Shown: positions 1 through 9,037 of the stretch, piece after piece
Layout: each line of letters begins with the position of its first letter
Position numbering within the stretch: the stretch's first letter is position 1
Origin: Chara braunii
Lineage: Eukaryota; Streptophyta; Charophyceae; Charales; Characeae
Direction of reading: 5' to 3'
DNA length: 21,651 nt
Assembly (NCBI GenBank): GCA_003427395.1
Contig: BFEA01000497.1
Span: forward strand, 1,137,315-1,158,965
The notes under the pieces: model-generated
What the model was told of the DNA's origin: nothing
Databases searched by the model: none
What the model saw: only the letters and a program-made list of their open reading frames with translations
Made by a program: the position numbers and the translations under genes

Positions 1-287
1 CCCCCAACCCTTCTTCCACCTCCATCACCTACACCCATCCACCATAGCCGACCACCCCCAACCCTTCTTCCACCTCCATCACCTACACCCATCCATCATA
101 GCCGACCACCCCCAACCCTTCTTCTACCTCCATCACCTACACCCATCCACCATTGCTGACCACCCCCCAACCCTTCTTCCACCTCCATCACCTACACCCA
201 TCCACCATAGCCGACCACCCCCAACCCTTCTTCCACCTCCATCACCTACACCCATTTACAATAACCAACCACCCCGACCCTTCTTCC
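1..287. repeat. 54-bp tandem minisatellite, about 5.3 copies
   Basis: The CCCCAACCC core recurs with spacings of 54, 54, 55 and 54 bp. The last copy (from about 225) is degenerate and fades out near 287. The array runs off the left edge, so its full length is unknown. The period is a multiple of three, and the forward frame from base 1 stays open to a TGA at 157-159, reading proline-rich units (PPTLLPPPSPTP then IHHSR). It could be the end of a proline-rich repeat protein, but without a start or neighbouring exon it is called only as a repeat. Confidence 0.9.
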
Positions 288-405
288 CTATCGTCTTCTT
301 CACCCACTCGAAAGCCATGAGGGCCGCAAGGGGGATGCACGAGACCTCGGATAGGATCGGTTAGGGTAAGTCAACAAGTAAGGTCAATTAGGATGAGAAG
401 CTTCT

Positions 406-527
<122 letters not shown>

Positions 528-613
528 TCACTTTCCCTCCGTCTTCCTCCATTCCTTCAAAACTCTTTAACCCCTAACTCTTCCATCACCCCTTCCCCCT
601 CCATGGCATGTGA

Positions 614-907
614 CTAACCTCTACCCTCACCTGTTACATTGTCAGGGAACGAACGGAAAGGAACTTAGTCCTCACTTGGTGGAAAGCGAGGGCAAGGGAA
701 GGGTTGTCGGTCCCTTCTGCCACCAAGAAGGAAAGGATACGGGACTATCGAGAGCATTTGCGAAAGCAAAAAGGAGTGCTGATTTTGGACGAGGTCAATT
801 TTGACTCGACCATCTTCCCGGAATGCATGACTAAGGCGATCGCATGGCTTGCCTGTGTGAAAGGGAAGGAAACTCATAAGGGGAATTGGAAGGCAAAGGC
901 AACTTAG
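614..907 (+). pseudogene. unassigned open segment, possible exon relic
   Basis: An open frame of about 97 codons between a TGA at 611-613 and a TAG at 905-907. No ATG lies near its left end; the first usable start is a TTG at 704. The middle reads like real protein (RDYREHLRKQKGVLILDEV near 738-794), with mixed charged and hydrophobic residues and no low-complexity bias. The segment is preceded by ATTGTCAG (637-644), which resembles a splice acceptor, so it may be an internal exon or a transposon relic. I do not recognise the family. Chance openness is possible at this length. Confidence 0.25.
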
Positions 908-1248
908 GATTGCGGGAAGGGGCGATGTGTTGAACCCAATGGGGATTGTACTTGGTCATTCGTCTTGTGTGGTCTTGCGCAGGTGAGTAGCTAGGGACGA
1001 TTTGGATGGGGCTGGACCCGCGGACGAGGACTAGGGTGGGAGATTGGCAAAGGAAGGGACTTGGACCCGGCTTAAACCATGGATGCGGGATGAGTCGAGG
1101 CCGGGCGCTTGGGTGGATGGTTGATGCATGAACTTGGTTTGTGTGGAGGTTGCATGGAATGTCTCTCACATGTGCAATGCGACCCCTGAAAAGACTAAGG
1201 GCGGTCTTGGATAGGTGATGGGACGCTAGAGGCTCTCGCAAAAAAATA

Positions 1249-1316
1249 TAGCGGCTAGGGGTCCGGGCGACGCCGCCTTACCCCAAGGATGCCGCCGGGG
1301 CCGCCCAGAGCCGCTA
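1249..1316. other. GC-rich inverted repeat (68 bp)
   Basis: Perfect 8-bp arms TAGCGGCT (1249-1256) and AGCCGCTA (1309-1316) enclose 52 bp of GC-rich sequence containing a second complementary pair, GGGCG with CGCCC. The outer stem is tRNA-sized, but there is no T-loop consensus, so it is not called a tRNA. Confidence 0.5.
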
Positions 1317-2763
1317 GGCTTAGTGAAAAGGTGCGTGGCCCAATGGATGACGCTTGACCTGCGCACGGTAAGAAGACAAACTCTCAATGAACTCCCTGGA
1401 CTGCTTCTGTATTGGAAGGAGCAATTGCCTGGTCAGACTTAACCGAATCGAGAAAACGCCACGAGTGCCCAAAGAACTACCATCTTGACGCGAGAGCGGA
1501 GCTACATCCCCCAATGTAAGGCCGTCTCGCAAGTGGCCCATCCCTATCCATCTCATAGCACTAGGTGGGGGTGCCCCTGGGACGAACGACCCGCGCCCCG
1601 AGCGTGAGCGTGGGCGGGTCGAGCCAAATGGGACCCGCAGTGGGGTCGACCAAGGCTCGAAAGTCCTGCAGGGTACGGCCCCTACAAAATTGGTAGAGAT
1701 GCTGGGTAGTGGGTTAAATTGAGCCTGACGATCTCGAGGGGGGCGCCCGACGCATGACCGTGTACATAACTAAAGACAAGGAAAGAAGACTTGTGTATGC
1801 TCTTTCCTTCGAGGGAATCAGATTTGAGGGCGGCTGGGCGCATGGCAAGGCCAGGCCTGGAGGAATAACATGCATGTTTGCACACACACTCAGCCATCTT
1901 CCCTGGAGATGACTCTAGTCCTCCTTCGTTCGGGCTGATGTTCGTCAGACCGGGGAAGCCTTGGGCAAGCCGCAGGTCGACCCTTCCTCTTCGTGTGAAA
2001 AAAGGGCTCCGGTTACCTGGCTGGCGGTTGGGATTCCGGGCCAGTCCGGGTTCCAATGAAAATCCCGCGGCGGAGTGATCCGACCGACATGGGTGCTCTC
2101 TTTCCTTTTCTCCGGAGCCCAGCAGGCTCCATGCACCACACTTAATGCTTGAAGGAACTTGATATGAACACAAAGGGTAATCGAGAAGGAACAACCTTGC
2201 TCTATGAACGGACACAAAAGCGAAAATAAGGGAAGGAAGGGAGTTGCTAGACTCCGAGGAAAACTAGTTCACCTTTGAAGATGCTCACGAGAAGGAACCG
2301 GGCACTGTGTATGGATGTTAGGGGTGAATGGCACGCATTGTCCCGAGAGAAAAATTGTGAGCTATGGGTAGGAAGGGCTGGGTGCACCAGAGAAAAGACA
2401 CTTGTGTTATGTGTTTCTCACTTGGGACTTGTGATTGCATGATTGGGATTCCGAGCGTCCTGCCATTTGGAAGGAAAGGGGGGGTCTGCACCGGCCACTG
2501 CGGGTTGCCAAACATCGTTCTCTTTGCAGACTGCCGTTTGTTCGTATGCGGGGGTCAGGCCACCGAGCTGTCTAACGGGAGTTTGTCACGTCGAGTGCTT
2601 ATTAGCATTCTCGTCCGCGCAGTGACTGGTTTCGGCTCGATTGATCTGTCGGGCGGGGTGTGAAACGTTCCTAAGGCGGGGCCTAGCCTGTGGACTGGCG
2701 GAGGGAGCACCACTGCATGGGGACAAAGACGGAGCCCGGGAGACGATCAGTAGCTTCTCGTAG

Positions 2764-2997
2764 CCTGGTTTAGGAAAGGTTGTTCCTTATCGGACCAATG
2801 GAAGTGAGTGCCTGGACGGTTGGCTCCAATGGCCCTACCGAGATGTGATTCCGGAGATTAACGATGGATACACGAGCGGCAAGTCGGGATGGGGTATTCT
2901 GGGCAAGAAGGTGAGGGCGACCCCCCACTGTAGTCTGGGTACCACGCTCGTGACGGTCGAGCTGTGCTTGAGGCTTGGGGTAAAACTTTGCCGATAG
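2764..2997 (+). pseudogene. unassigned open segment
   Basis: A frame of 77 codons between a TAG at 2761 and a TAG at 2995-2997, without an ATG. The translation has a natural-looking composition with several Trp and Gly residues (for example GWLQWPYRDVIPEINDGY near 2818-2871). It lies about 430 bp upstream of the four-gene array on the same strand, but shows none of the array's shared motifs, so it is not a fifth copy that I can demonstrate. The family is not recognised. A competing 81-codon minus-strand frame overlaps it, which lowers confidence. Confidence 0.2.
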
Positions 2998-3425
2998 TAA
3001 CAGTGGAGAGACCATTTCCGGGAAAAAGGTCGGTGAGGAGATGACCGGTCAGTGTGCGATGATTGCTTGAGGTTTTTTTTTTCTGTGTCTTCCTCCGTAA
3101 AGTCTGCCTGATGGATGTTGGGATGGGAGTTGAGCCTCTAGTCTATTCCTACCCCCTGTCTGAGCACGAGTGAGAGAACATGAGGTTAAGGTTGGATAGG
3201 AGTCGGAAAGAAAAGGAACCCCGAGAAAGCAATACCGGCTAAGCATGATCGGTTGGGGGTATGGTAGGGCAATGGCACCTGGGAAATGGATAAGAAAAAG
3301 TTAGGGAGAACCGGATGAGGGGTTTGAAAACAACTCTCATCTAGGAAAGAAAAAGCAAACCATCTGACCATGACGGCCCGTGTGGTGCTCTCATATGGGA
3401 AACAGGGCAAGCGCCGAGAAACAAG

Positions 3426-4230
3426 ATGGCGCGATGGTTGTCGCCTCTTGTCTACTCTAGCGGTCTGGAAATGCCTATAGAGGTAAGGGATGGGGTATCT
3501 GTTGTTCTCCCAGAAGAAGGGGCGTGGACCGACCTAGAAACGGCCTATGAAACCGTGATGCTGGATGAGAAGGACGCGTTGCTCTGGATAGAGACAATCT
3601 GGACTAAGGTCAGCCTGACGAGATTTTCACCTAGCTTGATAATTCCGGGGAACGGTGGAAGCTCGAGGGTGGGTCTACCTATCACAGGAATCGGAAAATG
3701 CAATGGTAGTGGGACTAGTATTGGGCACGGCACCGGATCAGCTGCTTAGGCAAGCGGAACGGGAAGTGGTATGGGCAGCATGTCAGCGGGCAGAAATGGA
3801 GATGAAAAGGATGGAGGTGCGAGTGGAACTCGAGGACCGGAAAAATATGAGACGTCTTCTTAGGACAATGAGGTGCATGCTACCCCCGTTTCTGGTGGAT
3901 GCAGTCTTTGGGACCAGGGATAGATTGGAACGTATATGCCAATCAATGACACACCTGAGGCTGTACCAATGCGCTAGACAAGACTTTTTTAGACTGTCGG
4001 TGGAAGCAGGGCCGTTTGAAGGAAACTGGGCGGAAGAATTGGCTGAGGTGTTAAACCTCCTCAGCGCGGACGAAGTTTTCGTTCCTAGTCCGGTGTATTG
4101 GCAGATAGTTTACCGAAACGTGGCGGCGGGGGAAACCTTCTTGGAAGGAGTGAAAGAGATGTTCTTAGACGAGGAGGAGGATTTCAACGATGAGGAGGAC
4201 GGGGACGAGATAGAGGACTGGGACTTTTGA
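3426..4230 (+). pseudogene. tandem paralogue copy 1, one frameshift, acidic C-terminus
   Basis: First of four tandem relatives of an unknown protein. The ATG at 3426 starts MAR, as in copy 2. The opening frame carries the shared GVSVVLP motif (about 3495-3515); the rest of the homology continues one frame over from about 3655. The frame is therefore broken in a G-rich stretch between 3643 and 3655; a stop at 3640-3642 in the second frame limits the site. The second part carries WVYLS, then the best-conserved block MLPPFLVDAVFG (about 3877-3912), a DFFRLSVEAGPFEGN block (about 3982-4026) and an acidic tail (DEEEDFNDEEDGDEIEDWDF) absent from the other copies. Undamaged it would be near 268 residues. 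It ends at TGA 4228-4230; copy 2 begins 54 bp later. Function unknown. Confidence 0.65.
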
Positions 4231-4265
4231 GGGGGCGGCTTACCTGGGGAAAACGGGTTGTCGAC

Positions 4266-4274
4266 TATGTGCAG
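4266..4274 (+). promoter_or_regulatory. splice-acceptor-like site before copy 2
   Basis: TATGTGCAG ends 10 nt before the ATG of copy 2. The same TGTGCAG string stands 18 nt before copy 4 and 13 nt before gag. The following GTAGGG could also read as a donor, so direction of use is uncertain. Confidence 0.35.
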
Positions 4275-4284
4275 GTAGGGAGCG

Positions 4285-5031
4285 ATGGCCCGGGAACTCG
4301 AACTATGGGACTGCACATGGGAACCAAGACGAACCGGAAGGGGAGTAGAGATGTCAATATCGCCGAGCAATGAATGAAATTGGACCATGTGTGATTGGCG
4401 GGGGTAGGAGATTGTGCCAGAGCTATCGTACCTATGGATAAAACGTGTCTGGAACCCGTTGAGGGAAGAGGAAGGATGGGAAGAGATTGCGGAAGGAAGG
4501 GTGGAATCAGTCGGGACGATCGTTCTCTCTGAACAAGGCTGGCACCTGTTCTGCACAACGCTCGCGGCAGGACAGAACCCGATGTGGCTTTTAGGGGACG
4601 CTGAGGCAAGGGCTCGGCAGGCAGAGGAAAAGTTTGCTAACAAAGGTTGGGATACGGTCAGCAGTAGAGTCGTGATGGGAGGATGGAAATAATTTAAACC
4701 GCCTGGCGCCCGAATCAAGACTTAGGTGCCCGAATTCGTGGCGGACTGGTTTGGGGGTTTTGATCACTTAACAGAGGTAGCCGACGCAATGGAGCGAATA
4801 CACATAGACTGCGCATGGCTGGCGGGGGAATTCTATAGGACGTCCTTGAAATACGGGCTCTTCCATGGCGATAGAGCCCGGGAGGTCCTTATCATTTTGG
4901 ATATTGAAAGGAATGACCGGCAGGAGGTGGCCCCGAAAACTAGGGAGGCCATAATCCGCCATGAGGTAGCAGCGACACCTTGCTATATGGATGATGTGTT
5001 CACACTGTTCGAAGTACTGTGGCTCGACTAA
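4285..5031 (+). pseudogene. tandem paralogue copy 2, four in-frame stops
   Basis: Read from the ATG at 4285 (MARELELW), one frame runs to the TAA at 5029-5031 and aligns along its whole length with copies 3 and 4, but is cut by TGA 4375, TAG 4405, TAA 4690 and TAG 4723. Shared motifs in order are GVEMSISP (about 4342-4365), TIVLSEQGWHLF (about 4519-4554), LAAGQNPMW (about 4561-4587), VVMGGWK (about 4669-4689, matching VEVGGWREFK in copy 4), VPEFVADWFGG (about 4726-4758) and GEFYRTSLKYGLFHGD (about 4825-4872). There is no indel, only point stops, so decay here was by substitution. It would be 248 codons, the length of copy 3. A TGTGCAG acceptor-like site precedes it. No domain of known function was recognised. 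Confidence 0.65.
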
Positions 5032-5153
5032 GCGCAGGAAAGCCGTGGGGCCAGGCAAATATAGGAAAAATTGCTAAGATAAGGGAATGGGATGTCTGAC
5101 CATTGTAGGGTTCAGTATGGATCGCGAGCCAGAAGATCGAAGGCGAGTGTGCG

Positions 5154-5900
5154 ATGGCGCAAAGAAGGACGTTCCTTGAGGAACGCCCCTTGGGCATTGA
5201 ACCGCCTAGGGAAGTACCGGGTGGGGTAGAGGTTAGCTTGCCGGCGGCAAGTGAAGGCTGGCACCAGGTGGCAGATTGGGTCGGGGTCGAGCTTGCGGAA
5301 AATATGGTTTACTTGGTGACGAAAGTTGAGTGGCGTGCGGATGAGAATGGGGAATGGAACCCGGACCCGCGGGGGCATGTGCGTGCAGAAGGACGGTTGT
5401 ATGTGTCAGAGGATGGGTGGAGGAAATTCAGAGTTCGGCTGGCATCAGGGGAAGACCCATTGAGCATGTTTGAAGGGGCATGGCAATTAGTATGGCGAGC
5501 AGGATTTGAGTTCGCAAATCCAGGGGTTGACGATGTAACAGCAGATCTTAGGGTAGCCATGGTCGGGAGTTTCGAATTGCCTAGTAAAAATGTACGAATG
5601 AGGCTGCCGCCCTTCCTGCTGGAAAGGTTGGGCGGTCTGGGGCTTGTTAGACAAGCGGTAGCCGGCCTCGCAAGCCTGACATATGAAGATGCGATGGTAC
5701 ATCGAGAATACTATCGGGCCTTCTTAGAAATGGGCCTGTTCAATGGAGAGCAGAAGTATGAGGTGTTGCGCATCCTGCGTGCTGTGTTTAGCACCAGGCC
5801 GAGGGCTCCGATCGTGGGAAGCGAGGTCCTGTGGGGTGTCATCCGACGGGAAATAAGTCAAGGGATGGTCTGTAGCGATTGTATGAACCGATGGACGTAG
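5154..5900 (+). CDS. tandem paralogue copy 3, intact, unknown function (248 aa)
   Basis: The only uninterrupted member of the four-copy array. ATG 5154 is chosen because all four copies begin Met-Ala about 20-25 residues before the first shared motif. The frame is open upstream to 5109, just after a TTGTAG acceptor-like site. Family motifs by residue: VEVSLP 25-30, RLYVSEDGW 81-89, LASGEDPL 96-103, MRLPPFLLERLGGL 149-162, YYRAFLEMGLFNGE 186-199, EVLRIL 203-208 and VIRREI 229-234. The C-terminal ~100 residues are most conserved and look helical. No signal peptide, membrane segment, zinc motif or catalytic signature was seen. CSDC at 240-243 is peculiar to this copy. An AATAAA follows the stop at about 5910. 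Retroelement cargo, a divergent structural protein or a host gene cluster are all possible. Confidence 0.6.
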   Translation: MAQRRTFLEERPLGIEPPREVPGGVEVSLPAASEGWHQVADWVGVELAENMVYLVTKVEWRADENGEWNPDPRGHVRAEGRLYVSEDGWRKFRVRLASGEDPLSMFEGAWQLVWRAGFEFANPGVDDVTADLRVAMVGSFELPSKNVRMRLPPFLLERLGGLGLVRQAVAGLASLTYEDAMVHREYYRAFLEMGLFNGEQKYEVLRILRAVFSTRPRAPIVGSEVLWGVIRREISQGMVCSDCMNRWT

Positions 5901-6016
5901 GGACGGACCAATAAAAAAGGTTAAGGAAAGAAAAGGAAGGTTCAAGCTAGAAACCAGGGAGTGTTCGGGCGGGAGCTGAAGATTAAATGAAATAAGTAAA
6001 ACCGCTTGTTGTTTAA

Positions 6017-6025
6017 ACTGTGCAG
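6017..6025 (+). promoter_or_regulatory. splice-acceptor-like site before copy 4
   Basis: AACTGTGCAG, preceded by T-rich CTTGTTGTTT, ends 18 nt before the ATG at 6044. It is the clearest pyrimidine-preceded acceptor of the set. Confidence 0.4.
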
Positions 6026-6043
6026 GGGAGTACTAAGTCAAAA

Positions 6044-6829
6044 ATGGCGATGAGACGCGCCCGGATGTTGCGACGGTCCACACACCCGCGGCCACCCACG
6101 GAAAGTGGAGGCGGATGAGAGGTATCGCTCCCAGCAAGCTACATGATCCAAGGTTTGGACATCGAATGGAGGGCCGTGACCCTGGGAAGAGGACAAGCGT
6201 TCATGATGGTGGAATGTTTGTGGGATGGTATGAGGATTAACAGGGGACCGGGAGACGATGTGTACACCGATCTTAGGGTAACGAGGACCATATACCTGCC
6301 GGAACTTGGGTGGCATATGTTAGGAACAGAGCTGGCACTAGGACATGGGTTGTTACCAATCTTTCAAAGGGCTACCAGGGTACTGAGCCGAGTAGGCCCG
6401 GAAGTGCGAGGAAGGAGGAATGTGGGGTTGAGGACCCGGGTGGAAGTAGGAGGTTGGCGAGAGTTTAAGGCCCCAATGACAGGGCTGAGGTGCCGAGTCC
6501 CCCGCTTCATGGTGGACCTGGTATTTGGCGGCCTTAAGAGGGTTAGGGACCTAATGGATTCGACCCTGGTCTGGATCCACCACTTTCAACCACAGACAAC
6601 GGGGATGTTTTACGATGTGTCGGTCAGGCATGGGCCGCTCTGGGGTAATCAGGCTTGGGAATTACTTGACCTGATTGAAATTTTGATATTTAGGTTGCCT
6701 CGCTTGGCGTTTGAGGAGTATGAACCAATAATTGTTAGGGAAATAGAGATGGTAGAAAACTATCTTGCTGGGGTGGCCGTCCTGTTCGAAGAACCGGATG
6801 AGAAAAGCAGGCCTGAGGGACCGGCATGA
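6044..6829 (+). pseudogene. tandem paralogue copy 4, one in-frame stop
   Basis: ATG 6044 (MAMRRARML, a basic N-terminus like copy 3's MAQRR) is in one frame with the stop at 6827-6829, interrupted only by TGA at 6116-6118 directly before the shared EVSLP motif (6119-6133). Without that stop it would be 261 codons. The motifs follow in family order: TIYLPELGWHML (about 6287-6322), LALGHGLLPI (about 6332-6361), VEVGGWREFK (about 6440-6469), CRVPRFMVDLVFGGLKRV (about 6491-6544), MFYDVSVRHGPLWGN (about 6605-6649) and IIVREIE (about 6728-6748). Translation could also begin at ATG 6143, giving 228 residues without the first motif. The TGA is what a CGA codon becomes after a C-to-T change. Function unknown. 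Confidence 0.62.
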
Positions 6830-6937
6830 GAGAACGCGTCAGAAAGAAATAGGGAAATTAAGGATGGGTGCTGAGATAAATAGGCGGCCATCAGTGAATA
6901 GAGGGGGCAGTGGTTGAAGTTCCGTCCGACCCGATAG

Positions 6938-7174
6938 CGCGGCAAGGAGGAACTAGGAAGACCACCCGCACCAGAAAACTCTGGGGCATTTGGAGGTCGA
7001 AAAGCCAAAAGGGTCATCCTCGATAAGGAGGCCACTGGGCTCAAACACCGCCCTAAGAGCCAAAGCGCGGCAGTAAAAAAATGCCAAGCAGCGACGACAA
7101 GTCCCCCAGTGGGAGAAAAACCTGAAGGACGCCCTGGGAAAGAAAAGTCAGGAGAGCTGGGCCGATTAATTTAA
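6938..7174 (+). pseudogene. basic, proline-containing open segment between copy 4 and gag
   Basis: A 78-codon open stretch in the same frame as copy 4, between TAG 6935 and TAA 7172, with no ATG. It is rich in Lys, Arg, Gly and Pro (for example FGGRKAKRVILDKEATGL near 6992-7045), a composition typical of disordered nucleic-acid-binding tails. Several stops separate it from copy 4, so it may be a detached C-terminal tail of that protein, an upstream part of gag, or chance. It ends 113 bp before the proposed gag ATG. Confidence 0.25.
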
Positions 7175-7263
7175 GACACAAAAAACATGGGAATAGGTGG
7201 GTTTTAGGGCCGGGACTAGGGCAGTTATGAACAATCGGCCACTTTTTCGCAAAAAAATTGTTT

Positions 7264-7273
7264 TCATGTGCAG
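7264..7273 (+). promoter_or_regulatory. splice-acceptor-like site before gag
   Basis: TCATGTGCAG after a TTGTTT stretch ends 13 nt before ATG 7287. It matches the TGTGCAG sites before copies 2 and 4. Confidence 0.35.
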
Positions 7274-7286
7274 GCTAGGTAAAGAA

Positions 7287-9037
7287 ATGGCGACTGAGGA
7301 AGGGATCGATGACCAGCAGAGCGGAGGGAATCAGGGCACGAATGGGGATGGGGAACGAAACGGGGGATCAGCCAGGGATCGAGAGTCAGCCAAACTGGAA
7401 GGAACCCGAGAAGACGGAAAGGACGCCTCAATTGGAGAAAGCTCGGGGAAAGCCGGGGGTAGCAAAAGGGGACCTCAGGAAAACAGGGAAGGGGGAAACG
7501 ATATGAGAACAAGCCCTTGGAACTCAGCAGGAGCCACCCCTAAAAAGACAAAAGTCTCGGATGCCAGTCGTAAATTGGCAGAAATAGAAAAGCAGACTGC
7601 AGAATTTAAGGCAAGGCTTATCGAGCAGATGATGGCCGAGGATGAGGAGGACCCACAGGGCGCAGGGTATCGTGAGGGACGCAGGATCGGTCAGGACGAG
7701 GCCAGGTATGAGGGGAAGGATAATAGTCACAAAGGAACGCCTAGTAAGAAGGGGAAGGACAAGAACGACCCCCCGGCGGAGGGGACGGAAAACGCCATGA
7801 CCCCGCCTGCCATCGACAGCAGCACTAGCCGATTGCCAGCCACGCCGAAAGTAACAGGGGCGTGCGACGGACTCTGGAGCCTTAGGGAAAGGGTGCTAGG
7901 ATGGTTTGACCCAGAAGGAACGCCGAAAACCAGGGAGAAGCAGAGGGAAAGCAAGGAAGAGGAAGAGACCAGTGCAACTGGAAAAGCGGGTAGCTCCGAA
8001 GGTGGTCTCAAGAGGATAGTCACCACCCTCACCCGGGCACTAAACAAGAATCAGGGATACCTCGCAGATGCAAAGAAGAAACTCACGTTCGATGGGGCAA
8101 ACATTACGGAGTTTCTGATAGACTATGAGAACCTAGCAGCCTTACTAAAATGGACGGAAGAGGAAAAGATGGAGCACCTAGGGCAGCACGTGTCGCTAAG
8201 CTTGGGAAGGGACATTATGACCATCGTCGCGTCCACTGGATCCTGGAAAGAAACCAGGAACGAGATGATGAGGAAATACCTGAAGGCAGAGAAAATGGCA
8301 ACGGAGGCCGAATTAGCAGCAGTCCAGAGGAAAAACTATGCGACCTACAACGATTTTCTAAGGGCGTTTATGTTAGTTGCTCTGCGAATTCCCGGGGTAA
8401 CGGACCGCATAATAAGTAAATATTTTCTCAGCAGTTTTTCGAGTTTGATAAGGACAAGATCTTATCAGCATACCAGCAGACCAGCAAGTTTGAATACACA
8501 AGGGATGTGGATTTCAGTACGGTAACAGATCTCGCAGAGCAGACAGTGGTAACTGAGACCCTGGCCCTACTTAAGGAAGGGGAGGTTATAGATCTGACCG
8601 GGAAGACGGGGAATAAGGTCAAAAAGAGAATAGAAAGTCTGCACGAAAGGGTGCATGGGGTTGACAACAAGATGGACAGAATGAAAAGTGCGCTATTAGT
8701 GATGCAGGTGCAAGTATCCCGACCCGCCCTCCCGCCCCAAGAAGCCGTGGTCCCGACAGCTGTGGCAAACCGGGGATTCGACAGAAGGGACCCCGCCAAC
8801 GAACAATGCAAGTATTGCACCATAATCGGGCATTTCGTACGGGCCTGTCTGAGATTCAATCACGATATCGAGCGGCAGAGGTGCAGCAGGTCCCTCAAAG
8901 GCGAGATCCTAGGACCCAAGGGAGAGCGCGTCAATTGGAACTCGCCAGGAGGGATGTGGCGAGCCGTCATCCTCCTGAATAACTTAGAGATAGCTGTCGT
9001 AGAAGCAGAGCCGATAGCCGAGATTGTCTGGGACTAG
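7287..9037 (+). pseudogene. gag: gag (capsid and nucleocapsid), one frameshift
   Basis: Gag packages the element RNA into virus-like particles in the cytoplasm. ATG 7287 (MATEEG) is preferred over the upstream GTG at 7197 because it follows the acceptor-like TGTGCAG. The N-terminal ~130 codons are charged, Gly/Ser-rich and probably disordered, followed by a short coiled-coil-like helix (KLAEIEKQTAEFKARLIEQM, about 7572-7631). The capsid-like region starts at LTFDGANITEFLIDYENLA (about 8082-8138) and includes the GSWKETRNEMMRKYL block. At about 8428 one base is missing and the homology moves to another frame. A zinc knuckle CX2CX4HX4C (8807-8848) marks nucleocapsid. The frame meets TAG 9035, after which the same frame stays open into protease, so the stop may be recent or be a normal gag/pol boundary. 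Confidence 0.8.

Larger units (their letters stand above)
528..3425. other. gene-poor stretch, no confident gene
   Basis: About 2.9 kb without a convincing gene. It holds two short protein-like open segments (listed separately), a consensus splice donor CAG/GTGAGT at 980-988, a good acceptor (TTCTCTTTGCAG) ending at 2528, and GC-rich inverted repeats at 1249-1316 and 1587-1621 (CGACCCGC with GCGGGTCG). The longest minus-strand frame (1682-2215) has no recognisable domain and overlaps open frames on the other strand. No tRNA, rRNA or LTR-like duplicate was seen. If a retroelement surrounds the downstream genes, this could be its leader, but nothing here proves it. Confidence 0.5.

Noticed and set aside
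1249-1316. tRNA-like stem-loop
   Set aside because: Outer stem and size fit, but no T-loop consensus or convincing D and anticodon arms.
1900-2110. Possible organellar or group II intron-like sequence (GTGTGAAAAAAGGGCTCC)
   Set aside because: Only a vague resemblance; no domain V hairpin or maturase frame was found.
1682-2215. 177-codon minus-strand frame
   Set aside because: No recognisable domain, overlapping open frames on the other strand, and GC-rich sequence in which stops are scarce.
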